DNA of 64,000 bases from Ischnura elegans. Its lineage: Eukaryota > Arthropoda > Insecta > Odonata > Coenagrionidae. Made by a program: the position numbers and the translations under genes. The stretch's first letter is position 1. Every line of letters begins with the position of its first letter. The stretch covers positions 55,091,111 through 55,155,110 of the forward strand of contig NC_060247.1 in NCBI RefSeq assembly GCF_921293095.1, read 5' to 3'. This document shows positions 11,701 through 24,800 of the stretch, one piece after another. The notes beneath the pieces were generated by a model. That model made no database searches and was not told the origin of the DNA. It saw only the letters and a list, made by a program, of their open reading frames with translations.

Positions 11701-12410
11701 AGCTGTCGAGGCCAGTACGTTCAGAAATCTGCCGGCAGAAGGGGCTATCATGAAACCCATGTAGTAATATCCTTGGCCCTAATGCCTTGGCCCTGACGTT
11801 TCAGCTTGCTGCATACGTAACAGTCAGTAGTAGACGTCGGTGTCAAAAGCCTTTCCGTCAGCCGCGGAGGCCGACCGTCTTCCGACCCGGCAGCGTATTC
11901 GGAATAATCGGAGTGAATTCATAGAGTTCTCAAATATACCAATTTTGTCAAGAAAGTACTTTTCCAGCCACTTGAGTAGCGAAACACAATTTACTACATG
12001 CAGTAATACTGTAACATGCTGACGTCAAACCTGCTATCTAATCATGTAGAACAATAAACTTTTCTACATGAGAATTTGGAAAGATAAAATATTACATGAT
12101 TCATTTACGTAGTATGTAATCTTTATTACAGTGGTGCAAATGCTTCTATTCAGGGCTCTTTCTAGCAGTTTGGATGCATTTATAAATTAAAATGACAGCA
12201 TATTACTAGAGGTTAGTTCATTTCAATTGTCCTTATGGAACTGTTTCAGACATATAAATTTTCATTCATCTCCTATTTCTGACACAATTACCATCAACAT
12301 TTCCCATTATCTTAGATGAAAACGCATGTGTATGGCTCCCTTTGCCTTTGACACGTGCTCATTCCTTTCAGTGTGTCGTTCTAATGCACATCATTGTCCT
12401 TCCTTCACAG
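11701..12410. other. upstream of transporter gene, no gene seen
   Basis: A 60-codon frame at 11840-12022 has no recognisable domain. The rest is AT-rich and ends in a pyrimidine-rich tract leading to a possible 3' splice site at 12410. Confidence 0.4.
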
Positions 12411-12523
12411 CTCGCTGGCCGGAAACAGAGGAAGAGCGCTCGGCGGGAGGAAGATAAAAGCCGCACCCCCCCCCACCCACCCCCTCTCGGCAATAGCAAA
12501 AAGCATCCCCAGACGCCGTAACC
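12411..12523 (+). promoter_or_regulatory. 5' leader of transporter gene with candidate splice acceptor
   Basis: The tract 'ttgtccttccttcacag' ending at 12410 is a good 3' splice site, suggesting that the coding exon is preceded by a separate non-coding exon. The leader is GC-rich with a C-run at 12467-12484 and ends in a strong start context (accATGg) at 12524. Confidence 0.45.
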
Positions 12524-12822
12524 ATGGATTCGGGCATATCAGAACGGCTTCTCATGGAGGACGGCAAGGCCCTGCCGCCCTCCGGAGCGGCCACGGCGGA
12601 AGACCGCGACGCCTTCGACAATCTGCTAGAGGACGCCGGGAGCCACGGCAAATTCCAGATCCGCTTCAACGTAATCTTCAACTTCTCGCTGAGCGCCATC
12701 GTGTCCATGTCCTTCCTCAACTACGTGATGGCGATGACCGTCCCTGATCACTGGTGCCACGTCCCCGGAGCCACGGGAGCCAATATCTCGGCGGATCGGT
12801 GGAAGGAACTGACCCTGCCCAG
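12524..12822 (+). CDS. transporter exon 1 (residues 1-100)
   Basis: Acidic N-terminus, first membrane helix and the DHWCHVPG start of the extracellular loop, ending ELTLPR. The donor is AG|GTGGGG, phase 2. It is far more GC-rich than its surroundings. ATG 12524 has an ideal context and gives the expected length before helix 1. Confidence 0.92.
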
Positions 12823-15800
12823 GTGGGGGATCCGGATCCACGTGGACCTTGAGTGTAGTAGTAGATGCGCTTCCAAGATCTCGAGCGCTGTGAAGCGGTC
12901 AAGCTTCAAATCGGTTGTCAAGCCAGCATGAACCTCGGAGAACTTCGGCGTAAACATATGAACCACTAACAGCACAAAGGCATCATGTCCAATTTGGCTA
13001 ATTTTACATGAGAGAAAAAAACTCAGTAAACCCATATACACCACACAAATAATTTTTCATTATATTTTTGTTTTATATGAACGGGCATTTAGAACTAGTA
13101 TACACTAATAACTCTTTCACCTAGCAACAACGTAAAGAAAAACTGTTCAGCTTGGACATGATGACTGTCTGCAGTTAGGGATTCATATGCAAAATTTGGG
13201 TACTGCGCATGGGACAAACACTGAAATGGCAAAATTTATAGATCATGTGCTGAGTCTAAATGGTTTGATTGTCTGACTGCGACGCTTTCCAGAGCTCAAG
13301 GGCAGTGAAGTGTTCATGCTTTAATGCGGCCATAAAAAGTCAGCATGTACCTCGGCGTAAAACAAAACCAAATTGAAATTTGGGTCCTGCGTATGGGGCA
13401 AATATGAAAACGTTAAAATCCGAGATCACGTGATGGGTATAAATTATTTAATTAACTGGCTGAGACCATAGTGCTTCTTTTTATGCTATTTATTTCGAAT
13501 ACGAATTTTATTTACATTAAATTTAATGCTTACCAAGGAGGGGGAAGTACTTTGATATAGTTCAAATTTCAATGCGGTCGTAAAAGGTCAGCTTGAACCT
13601 CGGCGTAAACATGTACAGAATCGAAATTTGGGTACTGCGTATGGGAAATTATTGAAATGACAAAATCCGAGATCACACGGAGGGTCTTAGTGGCTGACTA
13701 CAACGATAGCGTTTCTTTCCATGCCGTTCCATTCGATTTGAATGTATTTTTACATTAAATTTTATGCTCACGAAGAAGGAAGGGGAAGTGCCTCGATTTT
13801 TACTAAGTCCATTTTCTAGAACTCTTATTCGCTAGCTTTTTCAATCTCTCACAATATGAATGAATAATAATTTCGGGTTCAATGTTTTGAATGTGCCGTC
13901 ACGTTTTTGTCACCCTGCGTTTGTTTAATACATTAAAGCCATGTTCGCATGTAGTCATATTAAAGTTCAGGTTTAAATGCTAGCCTCAGAAACTGGTACT
14001 GCGCAGCAATCTTGAGCTCACTTGTATACGTGACCGTGGCTCTAAGATATGAAACAAATGCTGGGTGACAAAAACGTGACAGCCCGTTCAAAAGACTGAA
14101 TCTGTGGTGCCCCCTTATTAGGACTCATTTCTTCCACTAACCCAGTCACATTATGCCTCTTTCCACGTCGTGTAATTGGTTAAAAACTTAACTCCATAAT
14201 ATAGAAATTTCCATGGTTTTAAGATTAACCCTAATAGACATTTATCGGTACCTTAAATACGAAAATTTCATAATAGTGTTTTCTTTGATTTAAAATTTTC
14301 ATATTTGTGGTTCAGGTGTAGTATATTTGGCTAGATTAATCTCTGTTTTTACGCCGGATCAGTTTATTCATCCTCACCGCTGTATGCTCACAGCTCTTAG
14401 AATGTTGGAGTAGAATTTCTACTTAACACCATGGAGACATCGAGCCAGTGTCAAAATCTTAAATAACGATAAAACGTATGACATCGTTTCAAGCTTGACA
14501 TGGTGGAAATGCGATATATCCATGATAAAATATGAATCAGTAATAGCTATTTCCGCACTTTATTATACAACTCCACTACTAACCACAGTTTCGATACTCT
14601 TATCCCATTTTCAAGGCTCCATTTACATTTATCATAGATAACCTGAAAACCTACCCAAGTTAGCCTGAAATCTGGCCAAGATCTACAATATTCCCTTAAA
14701 ATTTCAAGATGATAATGGAAACTTAAAATAAGTATTGTATCAAAATTACAATATAACCGAGTGAGATTAAAAGAGGCAAGCTTCGGAACGAATGCGTGGA
14801 GGACTCGAACCTGAGCACGCAATTCCCCTTCAGTTTGATGTCTTCGGGTTACGTCCAAAAGACTCAAATCTACCACCCATCTCCACCTCACTTTAATGGC
14901 GTAATACCCAGTTTACTCATATTCGAGACCAACGAATTCGGGGGGCTCGCTCGCTGCTTCCGAGGTCGGACTAATTGGTTGGCAAGGTGACCTTCGTCCT
15001 CCTCATCTCGGCCCCCGCAAGCCGGGAATGATTAACCCTGGTCGAGGAAGGCTGTCTTCTCCGCGTCTGCCCCATCCCACGCCGCGCCAAGTCTTTCCCG
15101 CCGTTCGAAGACGGAAGGGAGTGGATGAACTCAAGGTCGATCGGTACACAAAAGAAAGAGCGGGCTTCAAGAGACCAGGGTTAGGTCTCTTTCGTTCGGG
15201 TGGGGCACAAAGACTCGCGAAAATAAATAAAAAAATAGCACATGTCACATTGCAGATTGGGCAGCCTAATGTTCCGGGTCTTCCGCCACTCGCATTGGTC
15301 GGTTGCGAGTGAAAGTTACCGGGCGGGTTTTTGCCAATTTATGAGGGCTTGTGACGGTGGTAAATTGAACTTGCCCGGTCCGTTCAGGCGCTTCTCCGCC
15401 TGCTGGAAATCTATTCATGGACAGGGTCGTTATACGCACCTGGGCACTGCTTCCGCAATGATTTGTGTCCTAAAATGGCGGTCAGATTCGGAGGGCATAC
15501 CTACTAATTAGGAACCCGTCGCGATAAATCTGCGTGAGATCGTTGTCGATGCAAAATGTTTTTATTCCAGGAATGTTTTGTCTGTGAATTCTCGTTGCTT
15601 TCCTGGAAGTCACTTCCTCACTGATTTTGACCAAATATGGTGGTTCAGGTCGAGAGAAGCCTCAAACTAATTGGCAACAATCACGTTTCAATATGACGAA
15701 ATTATGATATTGTAAAAGATAAATATATATTTCTACTAGTAAAGTTAAGTTGAAAGTATGAACTCATATCACCAACGACATACCTACCTATTTCGCGGTA

Positions 15801-18800
15801 GTTTGGTAAAATGATAACGATATCTGTACGACGTTAAGCTCTTATTTGAGATTGAGGAAAAAATGTATAAAAAAGAGCTATTTCCACGGGAGAATAGTTT
15901 CATGGCAATGGAGTCTTAGGAGTGAGAACTAATCTCAGGTTTTCAAACATGTTCTCTATGACGGCAATCTAAGTTTTACAAGTAATGGTATTAAAAGCAG
16001 AGTAATAGGTATATAGGCAATGAACTGCCAGTCTCAATTATATATTTTTGCCGACTCAAATTGAAATGTAAAATGATCAACCAAAGAATGTGCAGAAATT
16101 CTTTCAGCATCATGGTCTTTTATGAAGGTGGCCATTTTGGTATCTGATTGAACAACGTCGATTTCAGCATCTTTTTACCTTTAAATCGCTACTTGGAGTG
16201 CACAGCAGCTGACCCAGTCATACAAAAGTACGTATGGTGATAGCACGGATTTTTAATATGAAGTGAGGATTTATGCTTGTAGAAAGATATAACGCCAAGC
16301 CCATTGTTAGATGAAATAGGGGGATGATGCTCAACCACAGGTTGATTGCTGTGGTATTTACTGCAGATCTCCGTAAATCCGTAATCTCATTAAAAGAAGA
16401 TCAGCAATATAATCAGCAAGAGTTCATTACCTTATAAACAGTATACAGAAAAGGGAATTATCTAATCAATCAATAAATAGCTCAAAAGGCTAGCACATAT
16501 ATGCTTTAGAAAGTAAATAAATGCATAATTATTAAACATCTACATCTATATCTACAAATTACCCTGCGAGCCACCTCTAGGGTGTTTGGCAGGGGGTGAT
16601 CAATCACCAGCATGCAGCATGCATTTGGACTCCCACATGCACACCACACCGTCCAAGAAACGTCCCGTATAATAACAAACTATACTACTATATGCTGTTA
16701 GAAATAGAATATAGAATAGAAATTCAGAAACATGCAGTAAGTTTTACATAGGTTAGTAGGCTACACTACAAGTCATGCAATCTATTTACGCGTTCTATTG
16801 CTGCCGTTATAATCTCTTATTGATCGTGGAAAAAATGACATTCGGAATCTGTCTGTTCTGCAATCTATCTCTCTTATTTTATTTATATGATCTGATCTTC
16901 CGTAGTACGTTGGCGTCCGCAAGATATGGTTAACTTCGTCAGAAAAGACACTGCTCTTGAATTTATCTAAAAGGTTTAGTCTATTTTTCAATCTACGGTC
17001 AGACAGAGATTCCCATCCGAGTTTATCTAAGAGGTCAGTTACACTAACAAGACTATCGTAACGACCTTTCACATACCTGGCAGCTCTTCTTTGCACGCGT
17101 TCTAACTCTGTTATTAAGCCTTTTTCATGAGGGTCCCAAACACTGGCAGCGTATTCCAAATGTGGTCTAACGAGGGAAAAGTAGCTAATTTCTCTCACTT
17201 TGTCGTCGCACTTTCCTAATATTCTTTTAACAAAACCCATTTTACGATTAGCTTGACCGGTTATTTCTCGAATATGTTTATTCCACGATAGATCATTATT
17301 GAGTCTAACCCCTAGATATTTCACAGAATTAAATGGGGTATCGGGTTGATGTGGTGGCTTGAATATTGGCTTCCCACCCCGTGAGCTCGGGTTCAAATCC
17401 CAGCGGTGGCAGAGAATTTTCAGAGACTGTCCGATCCCGTCTTGAGTTTCAAGCTCAACACTCCGCACGTCGGATGGGACGTTTAGCCGTGGTTACTTGG
17501 GCGCCTTTCATAAGAGCAGGCTAAGGCCGACGCCGGGTTTCTCTCCACCCTTCCTTCCATACCATTTCCTCATGGCGCAAATGACCTCAGCTGTCGTCTC
17601 GCCTCCTTCAAATACCAGACCTTATTAAATGACACTAAGATTTTAGCTGAAGCATTGCATTGAAATATGAAATTTAAAGTACTATATCGGAAAGGTACCA
17701 CCGTGAAATGACATTCTCCAGAGCAATTGAGGAAATGATGGATGATGCGTTGAAAATGCCACATTTTACAACTCGCGGGGACTTAAAAGGCGTTACCGTC
17801 AGACGCCTCATGGCAGGATGAGCAGCAAAGAAATTTTCCAGCACAAAAAAATAAAAGCTGGGACAGTCGAGGTTAAATTAAGGCTTCTCATGCATGAAGA
17901 AATGATGAATTTTTCCCCATTCTCTCTCTCCCTCTCATGGAATCTTGCGTCCGCTTGAATTTTCACCGCGACGCTATGTGGATGTTGGCAGAAGCGTCGC
18001 ACTCATACTCCATTACGAGTAGCTCCAACCAGGAAAATTAAGCAAGATGGCTAAAACTAACGCGACATCATGAAAAGGCATAGCAAAAACTGGGGTAAAA
18101 AAGAAGAATTTAAATAACTCAAAGCTTGATTATGTGCACGAAAGCACGAAGTCTTTCTTGATTATGTGTATCCGTACGCAATAGAAAATAATGTCATCAT
18201 CTTTTAAAAATAATAACAGTGAAATAGGTTGAAAATTATGGAATGAAATAGGTGATGGCTGACAAATGTGTATTGTAATTATTGAATACAAATTGAGAAT
18301 TTCTAGCAGACCCCTACAGTTTTAAAAAATAGCACAAAAAACTACAATTGATCTACACGAAATTAAAAATAATTGAGCTTTACTGAATACGATAATCAAT
18401 TTTCTCAGGGTAAATATTTCACTAAAGAAATTATCATCGAAAGAATTGACAGCTATGATCCTGTGCATGTGGGAATAGAGCTGAAACATACGAAGAGCAA
18501 CTCAAGAGGTCTTACTCTACCGCAATCCATTAAAATATTTTAAATTGAGATTAGATTTACCAGTCTGAACTCGTATCGGGATAAATTAGTGTAGAAGCGG
18601 TAAAGAGAACTCAGGTTCCCTTCTTCATTCCGAGTGATCAACTCTCACTCCATTCCTTGATTTACCCAATTAATATGTTAATCTCTTAATCTCTTCTGCA
18701 CTCTCTATTCACAGCTGGTAATTAAATCCGAATACAAGAAAGGAAAATTACTTAAAATATGAAAAATAAATTGATTAAGACATTAAATATTAGCAGTTGA

Positions 18801-21800
18801 AATTTCTACTGAAGACAAGTATTAAAATAATTTTATGCTGTTAAAATGTGCTGAAATTGCTCCTTCAAATATAAGAAATTATAATGACATGTTCATATGC
18901 TTATACCTACCAATTACAAAATCTCATTTTCAAATAAAATTTTTATTATTATATTTATCGTAAAAGAAATTATCTAATTCCCTAATATACTAGTTCCAGA
19001 TCTTTTCTGTAATTTATTCCGCTTATTCAAGCTATAAAATAATATCCACTATCCCACATTTCAACAAAAATATTAAAATGCAATTATTTCATCCAGGGAA
19101 CCAGATACCAAAGGCGAAATGGCGTACAGCAAGTGCAAAATGTTTAATGTGACAGCAGAAGATATAATAATGGAGCAGTTTTTTAACCAGCCTGTGATTC
19201 ACAAAGAAATAATAGGCAAGTATATATTTAAATGCATGTAGATATATCAAATTTTTCTTTTCACACACCAATAAATTTGCCGTATTTGATTGAAAATCGA
19301 AATAACCTGAAACACGATTTAACAAACAACAGTTTCCAGAGAGAAATTTCTTCTCGTCATTAAATGTTTTTATGCATTTCAAAATATTCAACATCATTTC
19401 AGGCAGTACCAATTAAAACCAATAATATTAAGTAGTTCTAAATAAAACAAAACTGATAGAATCTTGAATAATTCTAAGAAAGTGACTTTTTAGAATTAAT
19501 GAAGTTGATTTTTATTTTAAAGAGCAACCTATATTACAGAAGACGGAGCAAATAGTAAACATGAAACGCATAATTTAGCACTAATTAAGGTCAATTCCAA
19601 GAAAATTAAATCTTAATTAATGTTGTGAATAGGTATGATTACAAATTCAAGACTAAAATTAAGCCGTGTTAACACAAGGCATACATTCTTCAATCCATTC
19701 AAACCGTGAGATAAGATGACTAAAATTTGAAGACAAACTGTTTTAATAACGATGTTTTTGACCTGAAACAATAAACTTGAAATAAGTACTACATTAAGCA
19801 ATAATATGCATCACTTGATGTAAGCCAAAAAAAGAGTTCAAATGAATTGGTAGCTTAACGAGAGCACTATCTGATGCCTGCACTATAAAACGTAGCAGGA
19901 TAATTATTGTTTGCATCTGCAAATTTACCCTCAGCAGAAATCCGCGTTTCACAGCGGCCTGTAAGAGATTTATTATTTCCGCCGTCAAACCTCTTCTAAC
20001 ACATCATTCTATCCACAGGTTGCCAATATGGCTGGGAGTACGACAAGACATGGTACTTAAGCACCACTCCCTCGGACAATGACTGGGTGTGTGAAAATGA
20101 GCTCAGGGTGACTAACATTTTCATGTACTCGAGGATTGGAGACGTGGTCGGTGCTTTTGTTTTCGGTCAGCTGGGCGATCAGTGAGTTCAACAAATGAGT
20201 AATCACCCCTATGTTTAGAGTCAGAGAACAAAATTCAGCGAAAGTATCATCATTTTAAAAGTTAATGGTGTACATTTTCATGTCGTTACAAACATTTTTA
20301 ATCATAATGAAATGCTCTTATAATCAGAGATTTCATTAAATATGATTGACTGATTGATTATATTAACTGTAAAAACCTTTTTATCTATCTATACTTTTAC
20401 ATTTTCTATTTTATTTTTATGTTAAATTTAATTAATTAATAAAAGATATGATGGTAATAATTAATAGTAATCAATCAGTAAATTTTTAATTAGCCATTTA
20501 GTAAAATATTTTGCTGCATATTTTTATACTCAAGATTCCTTCTTCAAAATGATACAGTAACTATATTCGAATAATTGATATAACAGACGATTAAGTTAAA
20601 TTCTTAGATTTTACATTGGATCGAACGATGTTAGAGTGATTGATCCATAAAAAAATTTGACACTAATTTTATACATGTATATAATATGCAATTGGAAAAT
20701 GTAAAAGAGTATGTTATGAATTCTAAAAGTCTTATTTGTACACTATTAATATTGGAGGACATTCATTTCTCCCGGAGTGGAATCAGATAATCTTAGTTCC
20801 ACTTGAAGCTGGCCAATTTATTTTCAACCCTGATGTAAATCAAAATCCAATGACATTGTTCAGTGGGCCATAATTATGTAAAATGGAGTCTACCAGCCAA
20901 CCGTTCAGTGTTTCGGGTGATTAATGAGAAACAATCCGTTTTCACGTCAGGATTGGGCGCAGGAAAGTCTTCATAGCGGGCATAGCTCTGCTCGTGGTGG
21001 GACGCGCAGCTGCCGTCCTTTGTGCCAGCATCTACCCCCTCTTTGCCATTTGCATATTCTTCTCCAACTCGAGCCTTCTGGCGGTGTTTCAATCGCCCCT
21101 GGCCATCGGTAAGGATCTCGTCGACCGCTGTCCGTGATTTATACCACTCAGGTTCACGAGGCTGCCTTGCGTACAAAATGCACCTCTGACTACTGGGCTG
21201 ATTAATCTCTTGCTGCAAGTGTTGCAAGTGGAACAACAGCAATGAATGCACCCAGTGCATGTAATGAATAATATCTGATATACCTTTCCAATGTTCATCA
21301 TTTATAAAACTGGGTTTTGGATTTAAAAAATTTTGTTTTTATAACCTTAAGTATTTGAGGAGTAGTATCACTAGAATTCCAATTTTGATAGTCACATTAC
21401 CAGATTATGAGGATATTACGAATTTTCCGTGACCTATAGAATTACTATAACTTTTGCTCAATTTGAAGGTTTTTACTTCAAGCCCTTAATTTTTACAGCT
21501 ATTCAATGTAATTAATTTACACGTTAGCATCCCACAAATCTTAGTCCCATTCAGTTTTCAAACTAATGTTTTCATCTCTGGATGATTAACTTCATCTGTA
21601 CATTCACACTAAAATAAATTCACGTCTACGGTATCATTTTTCTCAAAGTGTCTCTCAAATATCTATCAAAAATAAAACAATTTTGTTATTACTGAAAATG
21701 TTCTCACTAGTAATTAAAGGTTCTTTTGTGATTGAAATAATGCGAGCGATTCCAATATATATGCATACGGTGGTATTCATAAACGAATTCAAAATTAAGG

Positions 21801-24800
21801 AATGTTATTTTGAAATGCATTAACTTTTGCTTTTCAATGCAGGCACCGAATTTTGCTGCCGGGAAAAAAGGTCAAGGATCAACATGCTTCAATGTGTTGG
21901 TTGGACTATAGGAATCAGCGCGACGCCTTTGCTGGCCTGGGCAGTTGGCGACTGGGTGACGCTGTCCCTAGCAACCACCCTACCCTCTCTTATTTTCCTG
22001 TTTATCATTAAGTAAGTATCCTCTTACACTTCTTCTATTAAACCAGCTAAACAATATGAGGACTTAAATTCAAGCCTCTAGGATATACTTTAGTCTATAT
22101 TAATACCAAAGATGGGTAAGTATGATTTATTTTTGTATAAATAATAATCAATTTGCCATTCTTTGATTGCACAGTATTATTTGGCATCAATTAAATGATA
22201 GAAGTGGATGAGATACTAAAGAAAGCTCTGAGTTGCGTTTGGTAAAAAAATAACATTTTGATCAGGAGAAACATACTTTTATATTGCTTTATGCAAAACA
22301 TATTAAAATTAGTGAAAAAAGGTTAATCAACGACAAGTATTGGATTTGAATAGCTTTCTAGTATTCCAACAAAATTTTGGGCTGCGTTTTAATTCAGATC
22401 GGTAAAAACAAACTTCAAAACCTTTGATAAGTTACGAGTTCAGATAAAGAGAAAAGTGATATACAGTAGGCTAGTGCCATGAGTGAGCAAGCGTTTAGTG
22501 TTAGGTATTCTGTTGAGATACTCAGTTATCCTTACTCAAACCCAATACGTCATCCCTCTACTAGGTCATCCACACTTCAGTAAAGAAAATAAATAGGCAT
22601 TTCCAACATCAGTTAATATTTTCCACATTCGGAGACATTATGATTTCATATGTTACACTGATAAAATATTTTCTCTTTACACGGGTGCTTAACCGAAGGA
22701 AAACCTCACATTAGAAATTATTTTAGAGCGTTGGAACTCCTAAAAATTGCAACTATCCTTTTAACTGTTCCAATTTCAACAATTTGTCATCTTCAAACTT
22801 TGGCCTCCAAAATCAATTTCACAACTACCTGAGCAGTAAGTAGTCGCCAGACTAAAATAACTTATTGTGATAGCTAATACTTACGAAATGCTTCATATAA
22901 TCTCTGCCTACACGCAAAGACAAAATAATTTTGTTATATCTGTAATTCTATGACCTAACTACCTACAATATCTTTCATAAATTTAATAGATAAATTAAAT
23001 CTTTCCGAATGCCTCTTCTACAGATTTTTCATTCCTCATACTTCAGGTTATCCGTTCGGATTGGAAAATTTTCATATCTCAGCGATAATATTTGATCTCC
23101 ATCTTTTGGAAGTATATCCTAGGACTTAAGTGTGAAAATCTTTTCGGAAACTATAATTTTTATTAAATAAACTATTAATTCCTATTAAATTAATTTTTCA
23201 TGTCCTTTTTTGGCAGTATTTCCTAGCATTTAAGTGTGACAATCCTTTTGAAAACTAGATATTTTTATCACAAAATCTTCAAAGAATTCTATTTTATGGC
23301 CTGAAGTTTTAGCTACGTCTATGCAAGTACCCCTCACATGACAGTTTGGAGAAAGTTGAAGATGATTTACTGAAAATCCATTATTTGTAATATTTTAATT
23401 CCTACATCAAAAAGAAAATTCTGATCAATAGATAATTTGCTTATTTATGGCCGTTAAAATACGTTATAATTCCCAAGTGGGTCGTAAAATTGGGTACGAA
23501 TGCTGTTCTGCACTTCTAAATCATCTCTCTTCATACTCAGTATCACAGGAGATTTCAACGCCTTAAACCTAATCTGCCTAAATTTAAAGCCGCTAATGAT
23601 ACAATAATTATTTGAAGATGGCAGTCGCTGACAATTTCTGCAACATTTCAGCAAAATTTTATGGAAATTATAATAATCAATGGTGTAAACTAATGTAAAG
23701 GTTATTCTTGAGTAATTAACTCATTAGTTAGTAAAAAAAAGTCCTCAAGAAATTGACTTTTTAAGGGTTCTCAGGCTTACAGCGGGATTAAGAAGTCCAT
23801 TTCTCAGAGTGTATATTTTTTCAATTTATTAGGCATTGATTTATCTAAATATAAACTTTAATTTCAATGTGTTTTGTATAAAGACCAAAGATAAGTATGT
23901 TTTAGTTTGTGTAATGCAGTAAAATCATGGGAATAAATTTTGAATGTGATGAATTAAGTGCGATATTTAAAGAATCAACCCTAAAGGAAGTCGAGATGTT
24001 CAAAATTAGACAAATCATTAAAAGGAAATACTAAATTTATGAACTAGGGTCATCTGGGAAAATACATATTAAATTAATGAAAATGGTATGGAAATGGAAA
24101 ATGGCATGAAAATGATCTTTTCACCACGAAGTTTGTGAGTGTACATATCTTATACGAAGAAGAAATATTTCGTATTTTACAACTATTATTTCCAACATTT
24201 TGACTAGTTCAACCTTCATGACCGCAAGAAATATATCGCACTTGGCCGAGCAAGACATTTACATTTTTATTGCCTTAGAAGAGGTTAATATCAAATTAAT
24301 TTACCCATATGTAATAACAATAAAAATATGCATCGATAAACCCAAAGTGTAGAAATCTGATGGTTATTTTTTTCATTTTACTTCCAGACTAATGCCCGAA
24401 TCTCCAAGATGGCTCATGGCGAAAGGAAGGCCCGAAGAGGCACATAAAATTCTAAGTGAAATAGCGACCGTGAATGGCAGAAAACTACCTACTAATAGCT
24501 TATCTATGCTAAAGCAAGCATCAGAGAGATGTGGAAAAGAAAAGGTATACGGTATACCGAGTTTATTTTCAAGCAAAAGGCTTGCTGGATACACTGTTCT
24601 CATCCTTATTTGCTGGTAAGTCATACAAATGAAATTATTTAACTCCCTGAAATGTTTTTCATAATAGACCACTGATCTTATTATTTGCTTAAATTTAAAT
24701 TTTAATTCAACGCTTTGACATGAAATATCTTTCTCATTGCAAGTGATTCCATGTGATTACAATCTATCTTAAAATAAGCCTATCTCCTCAAAAGTCATTG

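Noticed and set aside
11840-12022. 60-codon frame (+) considered as a hAT transposase C-terminus
   Set aside because: The expected 'FS.AG' and 'L..L.FL..N' spacing does not fit; probably chance.
12391-12747. Long overlapping open frames on both strands around transporter exon 1
   Set aside because: Shadows of a GC-rich exon; the frame from ATG 12524 alone matches SLC22.
14547-14891. 114-codon open frame (-)
   Set aside because: Its N-terminal part is antisense SINE/tRNA-like sequence, the rest AT-rich intron.
15003-15312. Overlapping 81- and 94-codon frames in the GC island
   Set aside because: Open on both strands because of composition; no domain or splice sites.
17380-17420. Possible tRNA gene from the GGGTTCAAATCCC box
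   Set aside because: No cloverleaf or acceptor stem forms; it is the head of a SINE.
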